Source of the DNA: an uncultured Peptococcaceae bacterium
GTDB taxonomy: Bacteria; Bacillota; Peptococcia; Peptococcales; Peptococcaceae
Length of the DNA: 24,541 nucleotides
Assembly (NCBI GenBank): GCA_902492275.1
Contig: CABUKW010000029.1
Coordinates: 1-24,541 of the forward strand
Direction: 5' to 3'
Below the pieces are notes generated by a model, which was given only the letters and a program-made list of their open reading frames with translations, searched no databases and had not been told where the DNA came from. The position numbers and the translations under genes were made by a program. Each line of letters opens with the position of its first letter. Position 1 is the stretch's first letter. Shown piece by piece: positions 8,536 through 15,538 of this stretch.

Positions 8536-8829
8536 ATGTTGGATTTCAGTACGCGTAAGCAAAAAATCATGGATTTAAAGCTGAAAGATGGGACATTGTT
8601 GCAATTGATTGTTCCGAGAGCAAAGGCCTATGATGAAATTATGGATTTTAAAAAAACTGGAAGGAATGTGCAGATTGTTCCTAATACAGTGAAAATCCTC
8701 AATCAAAATGAGCAGGGGATAGAGTTTACAGAAGAACAGGTGGAGGAAATGTTTAACGTTGCCGAATTGAGCCTGATTTGCACAGAATATATTGAATTTG
8801 TGACGGAGGCCATCAATGACCCAAACTAA
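8536..8829 (+). CDS. Tail assembly chaperone, G-like (0-frame product)
   Basis: 97 aa, mixed strand then helix, with an acidic C-terminal half (EEQVEEMFNVAELSLICTEYIEFV). Position between the major tail protein and the tape measure identifies it as the lambda G equivalent, which coats the tape measure during tail assembly. The second-to-last codons contain the heptamer C CCA AAC (8820-8826) directly before the TAA stop, so a fraction of ribosomes should shift -1 into the T frame. The ribosome site GGAGGGT lies close upstream. Confidence 0.85.
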   Translation: MLDFSTRKQKIMDLKLKDGTLLQLIVPRAKAYDEIMDFKKTGRNVQIVPNTVKILNQNEQGIEFTEEQVEEMFNVAELSLICTEYIEFVTEAINDPN

Positions 8830-9104
8830 GGCTCCCTTATTATCCTTCCGAGGATGATGAGGGGCCTTTTTATTCCCTGCACACCTGGGACAGCAAGATT
8901 GTAGCGGATTATGCCAATCTATCCATTCCAGAAGCGGAAGAGTTGTCAATGGATATCTTTCTGCTGTATCTGCGGGATGGATTTATCCATCATTGCCGAA
9001 AAACGTCGGCAGGCATGGAGTATTTAGAAAACTGCTGGTATTTAGAGCAAACGGAGCCGGACAGAAAACGGCTGCGCAATCAATACGGGAAGGAGGCAGG
9101 CTGA
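8820..9104 (+). CDS. T-frame extension of tail chaperone (GT, by -1 frameshift)
   Basis: After a -1 slip on CCCAAAC (8820-8826) reading continues CTA AGG CTC and stays open for about 92 codons to the TGA at 9102-9104. The fusion with G would be about 189 aa. The T part begins LRLPYYPSEDDEGPFY and ends ENCWYLEQTEPDRKRLRNQYG, resembling the second chaperone frame in other siphophages. There is no convincing start codon of its own: ATG 8816 is in a different frame and stops after 13 codons. The stop overlaps the tape measure start as TGATG. The lambda gpG/gpGT pair is the precedent; function is by analogy. Confidence 0.85.
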   Translation, partial: PKLRLPYYPSEDDEGPFYSLHTWDSKIVADYANLSIPEAEELSMDIFLLYLRDGFIHHCRKTSAGMEYLENCWYLEQTEPDRKRLRNQYGKEAG

Positions 9105-9706
9105 TGCCGGATTATTTAAAGGGAATCACAATTGAATTTGAAACGAAAAAATTAACAACTGCATTAAATCAAATCAATAGCCAGAGCCGGAATTTGCAAA
9201 ACGAGCTAAAGCAGGTGGAGCGGTTATTAAAATTCGACCCGGAAAATACGGAACTGTTAGCACAGCGGCAGCAAATTTTGTCCGAGGCGATTCGGGAAAC
9301 GGAAACCAGGGTGGACAATCTGCGCCAGGTTGGCGCACAGATGCAGGCGCAACTAGAACACGGAGAAATCACAACGCAGCAGTTTCGGGATATGCAGCGG
9401 GAAATTGCCAGGGCCGAGCAGGATTTAACCCGGCTGCGTCAGTCTGCCGATTCCTTAAATGAGGTGGAGCGAGCTGCCGACGCCGCCGAGGAAGACATAG
9501 AAGATTTGGGCGACGCCGCCGAAGACGCGGCGGAAGATATGGACGGATTGGGCCAGTATCTGACGGACCTAGCCAAAAAAGCGGCAGCGGTTACGACAGT
9601 AGCTGCTGTAGTGAAAAAAATCGGACAGGTGACCGATGATAATACCAAGGCTATGAACTTGTTTCGGGCCGCTACCGGGCCACGACAGAAGAAACAGAAG
9701 CCATAG
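9104..9706 (+). pseudogene. Tape measure protein, N-terminal segment (frameshifted)
   Basis: It starts at ATG 9104 after GGAAGGAGG, overlapping the GT stop. Residues 1-150 are a long coiled coil (GITIEFETKKLTTALNQINS, then heptad-rich QNELKQVERLL and RQQILSEAIRETETRVDNL), followed by a run of acidic Asp/Ala residues and a short hydrophobic helix. The frame ends prematurely at 9706 with a nonsense tail PRQKKQKP. If a G is restored to the GGG at 9677-9679, reading continues GATTEETEAIGQSMNR into the middle segment. The tape measure sets tail length. One deleted base explains the break. Confidence 0.88.
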
Positions 9707-11019
9707 GCCAATCCATGAACAGGCTGTATAACAACAATTTAGGCAAATCCTTTGAGGACATCGCCCAAACAATGGCGCTGGTAAACCAGCGGACCGGGCA
9801 AACCGGGGAAGAGCTGGAGAAAACAGCGCAGGCGGCGCTGCTATTGCGGGATACCTTTGACATTGACGTCAACGAGGGAATTCGCGGGGCCGATGCGTTA
9901 ATGCGGCAGTTTGGTTTAACGGCAGAAGAAGCCTATACCTATATTGCCAACGGTGCACAGCAGGGGCTAAACCAAAACCAGGACCTGGCAGACCAAATCG
10001 CAGAATACTCTGTGCATTATGCTGCATTGGGTTTGTCTGTAGATGACATGTTTAATATGCTCTCTGCCGGTGCAGAATCCGGGGTATTTCAAATTGACCA
10101 ATTAAATGACGCTATCAAAGAGTTTGGGATTTTGGCCAAAGACAACAGTGATTCCACCAAGCAGGCTTTTAAAGATTTGGGCCTAAAGGATTTGACCGAA
10201 GAATTTGCAGCAGGCGGAGAACGGGCCAGAGAAGCCTTTCAGACGGTTGTTTATGAGTTGGAAGGTATGCCGGATAAGGTAAAGCAGAATGAAATCGGCG
10301 TGGCGCTCTTTGGGACCAAATGGGAAGACTTAGGTATAAAAGCCATGGAAGCCCTGACCACGGCCAATAATGAAGTCTCATTCACCAAAAATAGCCTGGA
10401 ATCCATCAATGAAATCCGCTACGATTCCTTTGGGGACGCTATGGAGGGGATTGGCCGCCAGCTGGAAACCAATATTATTCTACCAGTTGGTCAGAAGGCC
10501 GTTCCCGTACTGACTACCTTTTCCCAGGGCCTGCAGCTGGCCATTGACCATGCGGGAGAAATTGCGCCGGTATTAGCCGGCGTAACAGTTACAGTGGGCA
10601 CCTTTACCGCCGCCACCAATGCAAGCGCCATCGCCCAAAAGGCACAGACAATGGCCACCACAGGTGTTACCGTTGCCACAAAAGCGTTGAATCTGGCCAT
10701 GAATGCCAATCCCATCGTGCTGGTGACAACCGCTGCTTTGGGATTAGCCGCCGCCTTTATTACGCTTTATAAAACAAACGAAGAATTTCGGAATAAGGTT
10801 AATGAAACATGGAATTCCTTAAAAAATTCGGCGGCAACGGTATGGACAGGTATTAAAACCACATTTACAAACGGTATGAGCGAAGCAAAAGCGGCGGTAG
10901 TAGACGGGTTTGCTTCCTTACCTTCTCAATTAAAACAAGCAGGTCAGGATGCTATTGCAGGCTTATTAACCGGCCTTACTAGCGGTGCGGAAGCTGTGCT
11001 GCAAAATATAACCGATTAG
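9677..11019 (+). pseudogene. Tape measure protein, middle segment (frameshifted)
   Basis: This continues the tape measure in a second frame; the first in-frame ATG is 9715. It contains the typical phage tail tape measure core (ANGAQQGLNQNQDLADQIAE, SVDDMFNMLSAGAESGVF, VVYELEGMPDKVKQNEIGVA, LFGTKWEDLG) and a hydrophobic segment near NPIVLVTTAALGLAAAFITL that may insert in the membrane during DNA injection. It ends at TAG 11017-11019. Adding one T to the TT near 11015 restores ITDLGDRAVNAF and joins the C-terminal segment, so a second single-base deletion explains the break. Confidence 0.88.
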
Positions 11020-12323
11020 GGGACCGGGCTGTCAATGCGTTTAAAGAAAAACTGGGCATTCATTCTCCATCAAAAGTTTTTCAGGCCATTGGCAACAATA
11101 TTGTGGAAGGGCTTTGTATCGGCGTAGACGAAGAATCGGGCCTTGCCATCCAGGAGATTATGAACCTGGGCACCGCTATTTTAAATACAGACGATGTGAT
11201 CAGCGAGGGGCTTATTACCCGCAATGAAAAAACGGGCCAGATCCTTTATGATTCCATGTATACCGGCATTATGAACCGATTAAGCCTTTATTATAAAGAC
11301 AGGGACGCTAGAATTAAGGCTATGGAGGATGGCACCGAGGAAAATATTGCACAAATCAATAAAGAAATCGAAGCCACCCGAACAGCCACAGACATTAAGA
11401 TTAAACTGTATCAACAGGAATATGCCGCCAAGGTGGCCTTAATTGACGATGAAACCAATAGAGCCACCAAGGCCATCCAGGCGCAGATTGACGCAATTAA
11501 CGCCCAGCAGGAAGCAGAGAACCGGGCCGAGGAAGAGGAAGCATATCTGCAGAAAATGGCGGAGCTGCAGGAAAAATACGATACTTCTGAAACCGAGGAA
11601 GAAAAGGCTGAGCTGGAGGCCCAAATCAATGAACAGATTAGGGCGCGAGAAAAGAAGCTCCTGCAGCAGCAAAGGCAGGATGAAATCGCAGCCTTACGCC
11701 AGCAGATGGAGGAAGCGCGGGAATTGGCAGAGGAACGAAAAGCCGCCCTGCAGGAGGAAATGGAAGCCAAGCAGTACCAGCTAGAGCAGCAGCGGGAGCA
11801 GGAAATCCAGTATTTAAACCGGGTTGTGGAGCTGATGCAGGCCCAGGTGGATAAGAAAAAGGAACTGGAAGAGCTGCAGACGCAGATTAAGGAAAAGGAA
11901 GAACAGCTGCAGAGCGATACGGTGTCGAAGGAAACTAAAAAACAGGTGCAGGTGGATTTGGACGCTTTACGGACCAGGGAAAAGAACCTGACGAAAACCA
12001 TTGAAAACAACAAGCTACAGCTGCAAAACTTCCTGCCGACTTTACAGGTAATCTCGAACCAATACGGCAATACCTTCCTGGATGGCTTTTTATCTACCGA
12101 AAATGAAATCATGTCCTATATTAACCGACTGGCAGCGCAGATACGCTCCGCTATCGAGGAGGCCAGAGCTGCGGCTAATGCCGATGTGGATGGCAGTCAT
12201 GCTAAGGGCCTATCCTATGTTCCCTATAATGGCTATATCGCAGAACTACATGAAGGGGAAGCGGTGCTGACCAAGGCGGAAAACAGGGCCTATCGGGAAA
12301 ACCGAGAGACCAGTTGTGAATAA
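11016..12323 (+). pseudogene. Tape measure protein, C-terminal segment (truncated)
   Basis: This resumes as AVNAFKEKLGIHSPSKVFQ, the usual tape measure motif; a GTG at 11103 is the first in-frame start-like codon but is unlikely to be used. Residues encoded by about 11290-12050 form an unbroken Glu/Gln/Lys coiled coil. The end, GLSYVPYNGYIAELHEGEAVLTKAENRAY, is the conserved near-C-terminal motif of many Clostridia tape measures, but only a few residues follow before a TAA that overlaps the proposed Mu-like left end (12315). The natural protein normally continues past this motif. No distal tail gene follows. Confidence 0.85.
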
Positions 12324-12432
12324 ACGAATAAGTCTGCAATTATAGTGTCTGAAAAAAGAGTGAGGAAAACCGAGGAAAGACGGGGAAACATGGGGTTGCA
12401 GGGTTTTTGATGAAAAATTGAATAGTTTGCAA
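12315..12432. mobile_element. Proposed left end of Mu-like prophage (attL) with end sites
   Basis: The tape measure breaks at about 12314 and a sequence beginning TGTGAATAAACG follows, fitting the TG terminus of MuA-family elements. The motif AACGAATAAnnnTGCAA occurs at 12323-12339 and again exactly at 12833-12849. A weaker copy (GAATAG, two bases, TGCAA) lies at 12417-12432. Mu transposase binds three similar sites near its left end. The terminus is inferred: the right end and target duplication are outside the window, and TG at 12317 is an alternative. Confidence 0.5.
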
Positions 12433-12443
12433 AAATGGATATG

Positions 12444-12489
12444 AAAGACCGGTTTTGAGGATGATGGCATCTTCGGGCCGGTCTTTTTT
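12444..12489 (+). terminator. Strong rho-independent terminator
   Basis: AAAGACCGG (12444-12452) pairs with CCGGTCTTT (12478-12486), with an inner GATG/CATC helix, followed by T to 12489. It would stop transcription entering from the interrupted tail operon before it runs antisense into the repressor gene. Confidence 0.88.
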
Positions 12490-12496
12490 GTTGTGC

Positions 12497-12673
12497 CTTG
12501 CAGGGGCTTGCGGAGGTCTTGCAAGGGGCTTTTCCGGTCTTGCGGAGCTGATCTGAATGGTTGTGGATAAGTCTAAATATAGTGGATAATCTGTTGATAC
12601 TGTGGATAACTGTACTAAATATAGAAAAATAGGAAAGAAAGCGCTTTGAAAAGGTATGCAAGATTTGTGCAAG
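12497..12673. repeat. CTTGC short repeats, helically phased
   Basis: CTTGC occurs at 12497, 12507, 12518 and 12539 (spacings 10, 11 and 21), and inverted as GCAAG at 12521, 12658 and 12669 (the last two 11 apart). Another forward copy lies at 12843. Spacing near one or two helical turns suggests a protein-binding array on one face of the DNA. The protein is unknown. Confidence 0.5.
12562..12609. promoter_or_regulatory. Cluster of DnaA-box-like sites
   Basis: TGTGGATAA, the reverse complement of the consensus DnaA box TTATCCACA, occurs at 12562-12570 and 12601-12609. A one-mismatch copy lies at 12581-12589. Steps are 19 and 20 bp. CTAAATATAG is also repeated, at 12573-12582 and 12615-12624. 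A further one-mismatch copy (TGTGAATAA) lies at 12315-12323. Binding and function are inferred. Confidence 0.55.
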
Positions 12674-12728
12674 AAAAAATTTTTTCGGGCGCGTTTGAAT
12701 GGCACTATTGCTAGGAAAATACTGTAAC

Positions 12729-12773
12729 TTGAATGTGCATTTTGAATGTGCGGGATGTGCATTGCACATTCAA
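12729..12773. promoter_or_regulatory. Operator-like repeats TTGAATGTGC
   Basis: Two direct copies of TTGAATGTGC (12729-12738, 12742-12751, 13 bp apart) are followed by an exact inverted copy GCACATTCAA (12764-12773). An inner dyad ATGTGC att GCACAT covers 12755-12769. It looks like a multi-site binding region for a phage regulator or transposase. No T-run follows on the plus strand, so it is not a plus-strand terminator. Confidence 0.5.
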
Positions 12774-12898
12774 AAAAAAGGGCTTAACCATGCTATTTTT
12801 TGGATTGATAGAAAATATCCATTTTTTACAAGAACGAATAATCTTGCAAAAATTAAAACAAAAAATATTGTATAAAAATAAAAATGAATGTATAAAAA

Positions 12899-13300
12899 TT
12901 AACCAATCATATCATTCCTTTCGGTATCGGTACAATTGAATGATGTTGGATCGTTCTTCTTATTTTTTCTGGTTTTATGCAGTTTTAATTGCAATATCTC
13001 AAGAAATTCTTCTTTATCGTCGTTTGAAAGTTCACGAAATCCTAATACAAGATTTGTTTCCTCGATTGTAATAGATAATGTGGTTTCTTGCCCTTTTTCC
13101 TTTATAGTGTCTAACTCTAATAAATAATCTGCAGATACCTCGAAAATGCGTGCGAGAGCAATTAGAGCATTATAACCTGGCTTACTTTTACCAGTTTCCC
13201 AGTCCCCTACGTTTCCAGGAGAAACATCGACGGCTTTAGCGAGCTGTGCTTGCGTCAAACCATTTTTCTTGCGCAACTCTTTTAGAACTGCATTAAACAT
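12899..13300 (-). CDS. XRE-family phage repressor
   Basis: About 133 aa, leftward. Residues 5-60 form a classic Cro/CI helix-turn-helix (LKELRKKNGLTQAQLAKAV, recognition helix in SPGNVGDWETGKSKP, then LIALARIFEVSADYLLEL). The C-terminal part (FRELSNDDKEEFLEILQL) is helical and probably dimerises. No LexA-like peptidase domain is present, so induction would not be by simple RecA-stimulated self-cleavage. ATG 13298-13300 is preceded on its strand by GAGGATG; the longer frame to 13339 runs through the operators. It is divergent from the early promoter and holds the place of Mu c. Repressing that promoter is the likely role. Confidence 0.88.
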   Translation of the reverse strand: MFNAVLKELRKKNGLTQAQLAKAVDVSPGNVGDWETGKSKPGYNALIALARIFEVSADYLLELDTIKEKGQETTLSITIEETNLVLGFRELSNDDKEEFLEILQLKLHKTRKNKKNDPTSFNCTDTERNDMIG

Positions 13301-13313
13301 ATTTTCACATCCT

Positions 13314-13373
13314 CGAAAATTCGTATAAATTACTCGCAAAACTGTTGATACACACGAAAATGCGAGTTAAAAT
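13314..13373 (+). promoter_or_regulatory. Early rightward promoter with overlapping operators
   Basis: TTGATA (13345-13350), a 17-base spacer and TAAAAT (13368-13373) make a good sigma-A promoter. CGAAAATGCG (13355-13364) lies inside the spacer and its variant CGAAAATTCG lies at 13314-13323. A wider dyad ACTCGCA/TGCGAGT spans 13332-13338 and 13361-13367. A repressor bound here would block RNA polymerase. A third CGAAAATGCG lies within the repressor gene at 13141-13150. Confidence 0.75.
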
Positions 13374-13446
13374 ATAATAAAGCGGTATTAATAAAGCAAG
13401 TATACCACAAAGGAAAGGATTTTAACACACAAGGGAGCGTGAAAAA

Positions 13447-13620
13447 ATGAAATATAAATGCCAAATTGGTGGGCTTGAGTTCTGCGATACTTGCAAATGG
13501 GATTCTGTGCGTGTAGGGGAAGAAAAGCCGTGCAGTATTTGCTTGAAGAACAAGTGCCCACTAGAAGATGAACAAGGCAGCTGCGAAGGTTGTCCATGGG
13601 AGGCAGCACATGAATCCTAA
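13447..13620 (+). CDS. Small Cys-rich protein, 57 aa
   Basis: First gene of the early operon, about 70 bases after the early promoter, with a GGGAG ribosome site ahead of ATG 13447. It has nine cysteines arranged largely as pairs (FCDTCKW, CSICLKNKC, CEGC), suggesting one or two zinc sites. Its last codons hold the ribosome site and start of the next gene, so the two are coupled. Small Cys-rich proteins like this are common in early operons of Clostridia phages. Their function is not established. Confidence 0.75.
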   Translation: MKYKCQIGGLEFCDTCKWDSVRVGEEKPCSICLKNKCPLEDEQGSCEGCPWEAAHES

Positions 13621-13828
13621 ACCATTATTTATAGCCAGCCTGATAGCTGCAACACTTGCGGCAATGGCGCTAGAAGGTGGCGCTCTATCATTTGGACAGG
13701 CCGTTGCAGTGATGGTGCCAACAAGCGTACTGGCAGCATGGAGTTTTACACAAACAGACTGGTATGAGCCAGCGGAAGGTGGTGAAAACGGTGCTGCAGG
13801 AAAATACGCTGTTCGGCGTGACAGATAA
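13610..13828 (+). CDS. Small membrane protein, 72 aa
   Basis: From ATG 13610, after GGGAGG at 13598-13603, the protein has two hydrophobic segments: FIASLIAATLAAMALEGGAL (about residues 7-26) and AVAVMVPTSVLAAWSF (about 31-47). An acidic/basic cytoplasmic-type tail follows. It overlaps the preceding gene by 11 bases and the PP-loop gene by 65 bases in another frame, a large overlap that shows dense packing. The frame is open upstream to 13568 but the ribosome site favours 13610. Function unknown; an inner-membrane role is inferred from hydrophobicity only. Confidence 0.65.
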   Translation: MNPKPLFIASLIAATLAAMALEGGALSFGQAVAVMVPTSVLAAWSFTQTDWYEPAEGGENGAAGKYAVRRDR

Positions 13829-14597
13829 GGTTAAAGAAGCGGTTGCTATCCTGCAACAGTTTGAGCCTCCAGAAGGATATTATCTCGCTTTTAGCGGTGG
13901 TAAAGATAGCCTTTGTTGCTATTGGCTCTGTAAGATTGCAGGTGTCAAGTTTGATGCTCATTACAATTTCACAACGATTGACCCGCCAGAGCTGGTGCAG
14001 TTTGTTCGCACCTTCGATGATGTGGAGATACATCATCCTGGTCGTGGAAAAACTATGTGGGATTTAATCGTTAAAAATAGCATGCCGCCAACACGACGTG
14101 TGAGATACTGCTGTAAAGTACTAAAAGAGTCGGGTGGAAAAGATCGTATCAAAATATTGGGCATCCGCGCCGAGGAAAGCAGTAAGCGCAAAGGCCGCGA
14201 AGTGGTAATGATAGACGGCAGTGACCCGTTAGGTCGGGTAATCAACATCATTTATCATTGGAGCGAAGCTGATGTATGGGAATTTATAGGCTGCAACTTA
14301 ATAGACTACTGCACGTTATATGATGAGGGATTCAGTCGTTTAGGCTGCGTCGCATGCCCTTTAGGTGGGGCAAGGAAAATGTCAAAGGAATTCGCTCGAT
14401 GGCCGGCTTATCGTAGAGCGTATATAAAGTGTTTTGAGCGCATGATAGTAGAAAGGCAACGTAAGGGAATACCTTGCCGGTGGAGAACTGGCGAGGATGT
14501 GATGGACTGGTGGCTATACGGCACAAAAGAGGATGAGCAGCAAATGACAATATTTACTCTGGAAGGTGGTGAAGAAGATGACGGATATAGTAGATAA
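13764..14597 (+). CDS. PP-loop ATPase, PAPS-reductase-like family
   Basis: 277 aa. The ATP pyrophosphatase loop SGGKDS is at residues 44-49 (AFSGGKDSLCCYWL). Cys116-Cys117 (RYCCKVLK) and Cys195/Cys198 (GCVACPLGG) form the CC...CxxC pattern that binds a 4Fe-4S cluster in APS reductases and DndC-type proteins. The C-terminal ECG(I/L)H catalytic motif of true sulfonucleotide reductases is absent, so sulfate reduction is unlikely. The protein more probably activates a nucleic acid or nucleotide for sulfur or other transfer. Homologues annotated as PAPS reductase are frequent in Bacillota phages, role unproven. ATG 13764 is used; GTG 13779 is an alternative. Confidence 0.85.
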   Translation: MSQRKVVKTVLQENTLFGVTDKVKEAVAILQQFEPPEGYYLAFSGGKDSLCCYWLCKIAGVKFDAHYNFTTIDPPELVQFVRTFDDVEIHHPGRGKTMWDLIVKNSMPPTRRVRYCCKVLKESGGKDRIKILGIRAEESSKRKGREVVMIDGSDPLGRVINIIYHWSEADVWEFIGCNLIDYCTLYDEGFSRLGCVACPLGGARKMSKEFARWPAYRRAYIKCFERMIVERQRKGIPCRWRTGEDVMDWWLYGTKEDEQQMTIFTLEGGEEDDGYSR

Positions 14598-14805
14598 GCT
14601 GAAAGAAATATCGCAAGAAACGCATATAGCACAGGATTTGCTGGAATATGCGGTGGAGGATGCCGATAGCTTAGATTGCACCAGCAGAACACGCACAATT
14701 CTGAATGTTCTGCAGGACAAACTTTGTGAAATAGATGGATTACAGCAAAGTCTATTATCCGAAGTAACAGCAAAAGAAAATGCCCCAGCAGAGCGGCAAC
14801 TCTAG
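14578..14805 (+). CDS. Small helical protein, 75 aa
   Basis: ATG 14578 overlaps the end of the PP-loop gene by 20 bases; GGAAGG at 14561-14566 serves as ribosome site. The sequence is acidic and mostly helical (DIVDKLKEISQETHIAQDLLEYA, TILNVLQDKLCEIDGLQQSLL). It belongs with small phage early proteins of unknown role. No domain recognised. Coupling to the PP-loop gene suggests co-expression. Confidence 0.65.
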   Translation: MTDIVDKLKEISQETHIAQDLLEYAVEDADSLDCTSRTRTILNVLQDKLCEIDGLQQSLLSEVTAKENAPAERQL

Positions 14806-14884
14806 CAAAGGGCATTGAACAAAAAACCAATTAAATTGTAAATGAAAAAACAAAGGTTGTCAACTGGGCGAAGGAGTGGAAACC

Positions 14885-15127
14885 GTGGACGAAAAAGCAA
14901 TATTCGTAAAAGAGTATCTACAGCCTCTGCTAAAGGCGGCGATAGGGAATGTGGCTGAGTGCAGTTATCGGAGAGTAGAAAGCGGCAGAGAGATTGTAAG
15001 CATAAGGATGGCATCTGTTAGTGATTACAATGCTACCGGCTACAATATCACCTATGACATTGACGTAACAGCAGATAGCTTTATCGCCATAGCAGCGGAT
15101 GTTATCAGAGTGATGCAGTTTAAGTAA
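14885..15127 (+). CDS. Hypothetical early protein, 80 aa
   Basis: GTG 14885 lies 8 bases after AAGGAG; an earlier in-frame GTG at 14876 overlaps that ribosome site and is unlikely. The fold looks like an alpha/beta protein with a helical N-terminus (VKEYLQPLLKAAIGNV) and two beta strands (YNITYDIDVTADSF), ending in a hydrophobic helix. The 80 bases before it hold a weak promoter-like TTGAAC...TGTAAA, not convincing on its own. Family not recognised. Confidence 0.65.
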   Translation: MDEKAIFVKEYLQPLLKAAIGNVAECSYRRVESGREIVSIRMASVSDYNATGYNITYDIDVTADSFIAIAADVIRVMQFK

Positions 15128-15139
15128 GGAGGGACACGG

Positions 15140-15511
15140 ATGCCAGCAAAAAAGAAGATGACCCAGCGGGAGAAGGCGGAGCGGGCCAGGATCAAAAAGG
15201 AACTGCAGAAAGAGGGCTTGCTACCGCCGGATAAGCCGAGACTGAACCGAAAGAAGTTTGCCGCTGAGGTCTGGGAAGATTGGTTAAGCTTTGGAACGTT
15301 TGAAGATTGGATGTATCTATCAAGAGCTATCAGTTGCATGGTAGGGCCGGATATGACGAAAGTAACGCCAGAACAGGTAGGCGTGTTAAAGGTTATGAAA
15401 ATGGCCATGGAAATGAAGAAGTTTGAGGAACGGATAAAAGCGGAGGGCCGGGAGAAATACACAATCGGCGAACTTTACGAAGCGGTTGTAAAGCCGGTTA
15501 TAGAATTATAA
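15140..15511 (+). CDS. Hypothetical basic/helical protein, 123 aa
   Basis: A strong AAGGAGG ribosome site precedes ATG 15140. Residues 1-45 are very basic (KKKMTQREKAERARIKKEL, then RLNRKKF), and the rest is helical (WEDWLSFGTFEDWMYL, VGVLKVMKMAMEMKKFEERI). The basic N-terminus could contact nucleic acid. I do not recognise a family. It sits 12 bases after the previous gene and 27 before the DUF4406 gene. Confidence 0.7.
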   Translation: MPAKKKMTQREKAERARIKKELQKEGLLPPDKPRLNRKKFAAEVWEDWLSFGTFEDWMYLSRAISCMVGPDMTKVTPEQVGVLKVMKMAMEMKKFEERIKAEGREKYTIGELYEAVVKPVIEL

Positions 15512-15538
15512 ATGAAACAATGGAAAGGATGATTTAAA

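Larger units (their letters stand above)
12324..12898. other. 575-bp non-coding left-end region
   Basis: No credible gene is present. The interval holds the terminator, the CTTGC, DnaA-like and TTGAATGTGC repeats and, at its AT-rich right part, the second copy of the 17-bp end motif (12833-12849) inside an imperfect dyad (TTACAAGA ... TCTTGCAA). The only forward open frame (from 12733) has no ribosome site and runs through the repeats. Confidence 0.7.

Noticed and set aside
8993..9103. Earlier start for the tape measure
   Set aside because: This stretch is coding in the T frame of the chaperone. ATG 9104 has the strong GGAAGGAGG site and the normal start sequence.
11411..12112. Long leftward open frame (233 codons) opposite the tape measure
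   Set aside because: Ser/Cys/Phe-rich mirror of a Glu/Gln/Lys coiled coil, with no ribosome site; an artefact of codon usage.
12310..12630. Host chromosomal origin (oriC)
   Set aside because: DnaA-like boxes are present, but there is no dnaA, dnaN or other origin neighbour, and both sides are phage genes. Phage or regulatory use is more likely.
12733..12939. Forward open frame of 68 codons in the left-end region
   Set aside because: No ribosome site, runs through the operator-like repeats and AT-rich dyads, and overlaps the repressor end. Composition looks non-coding.
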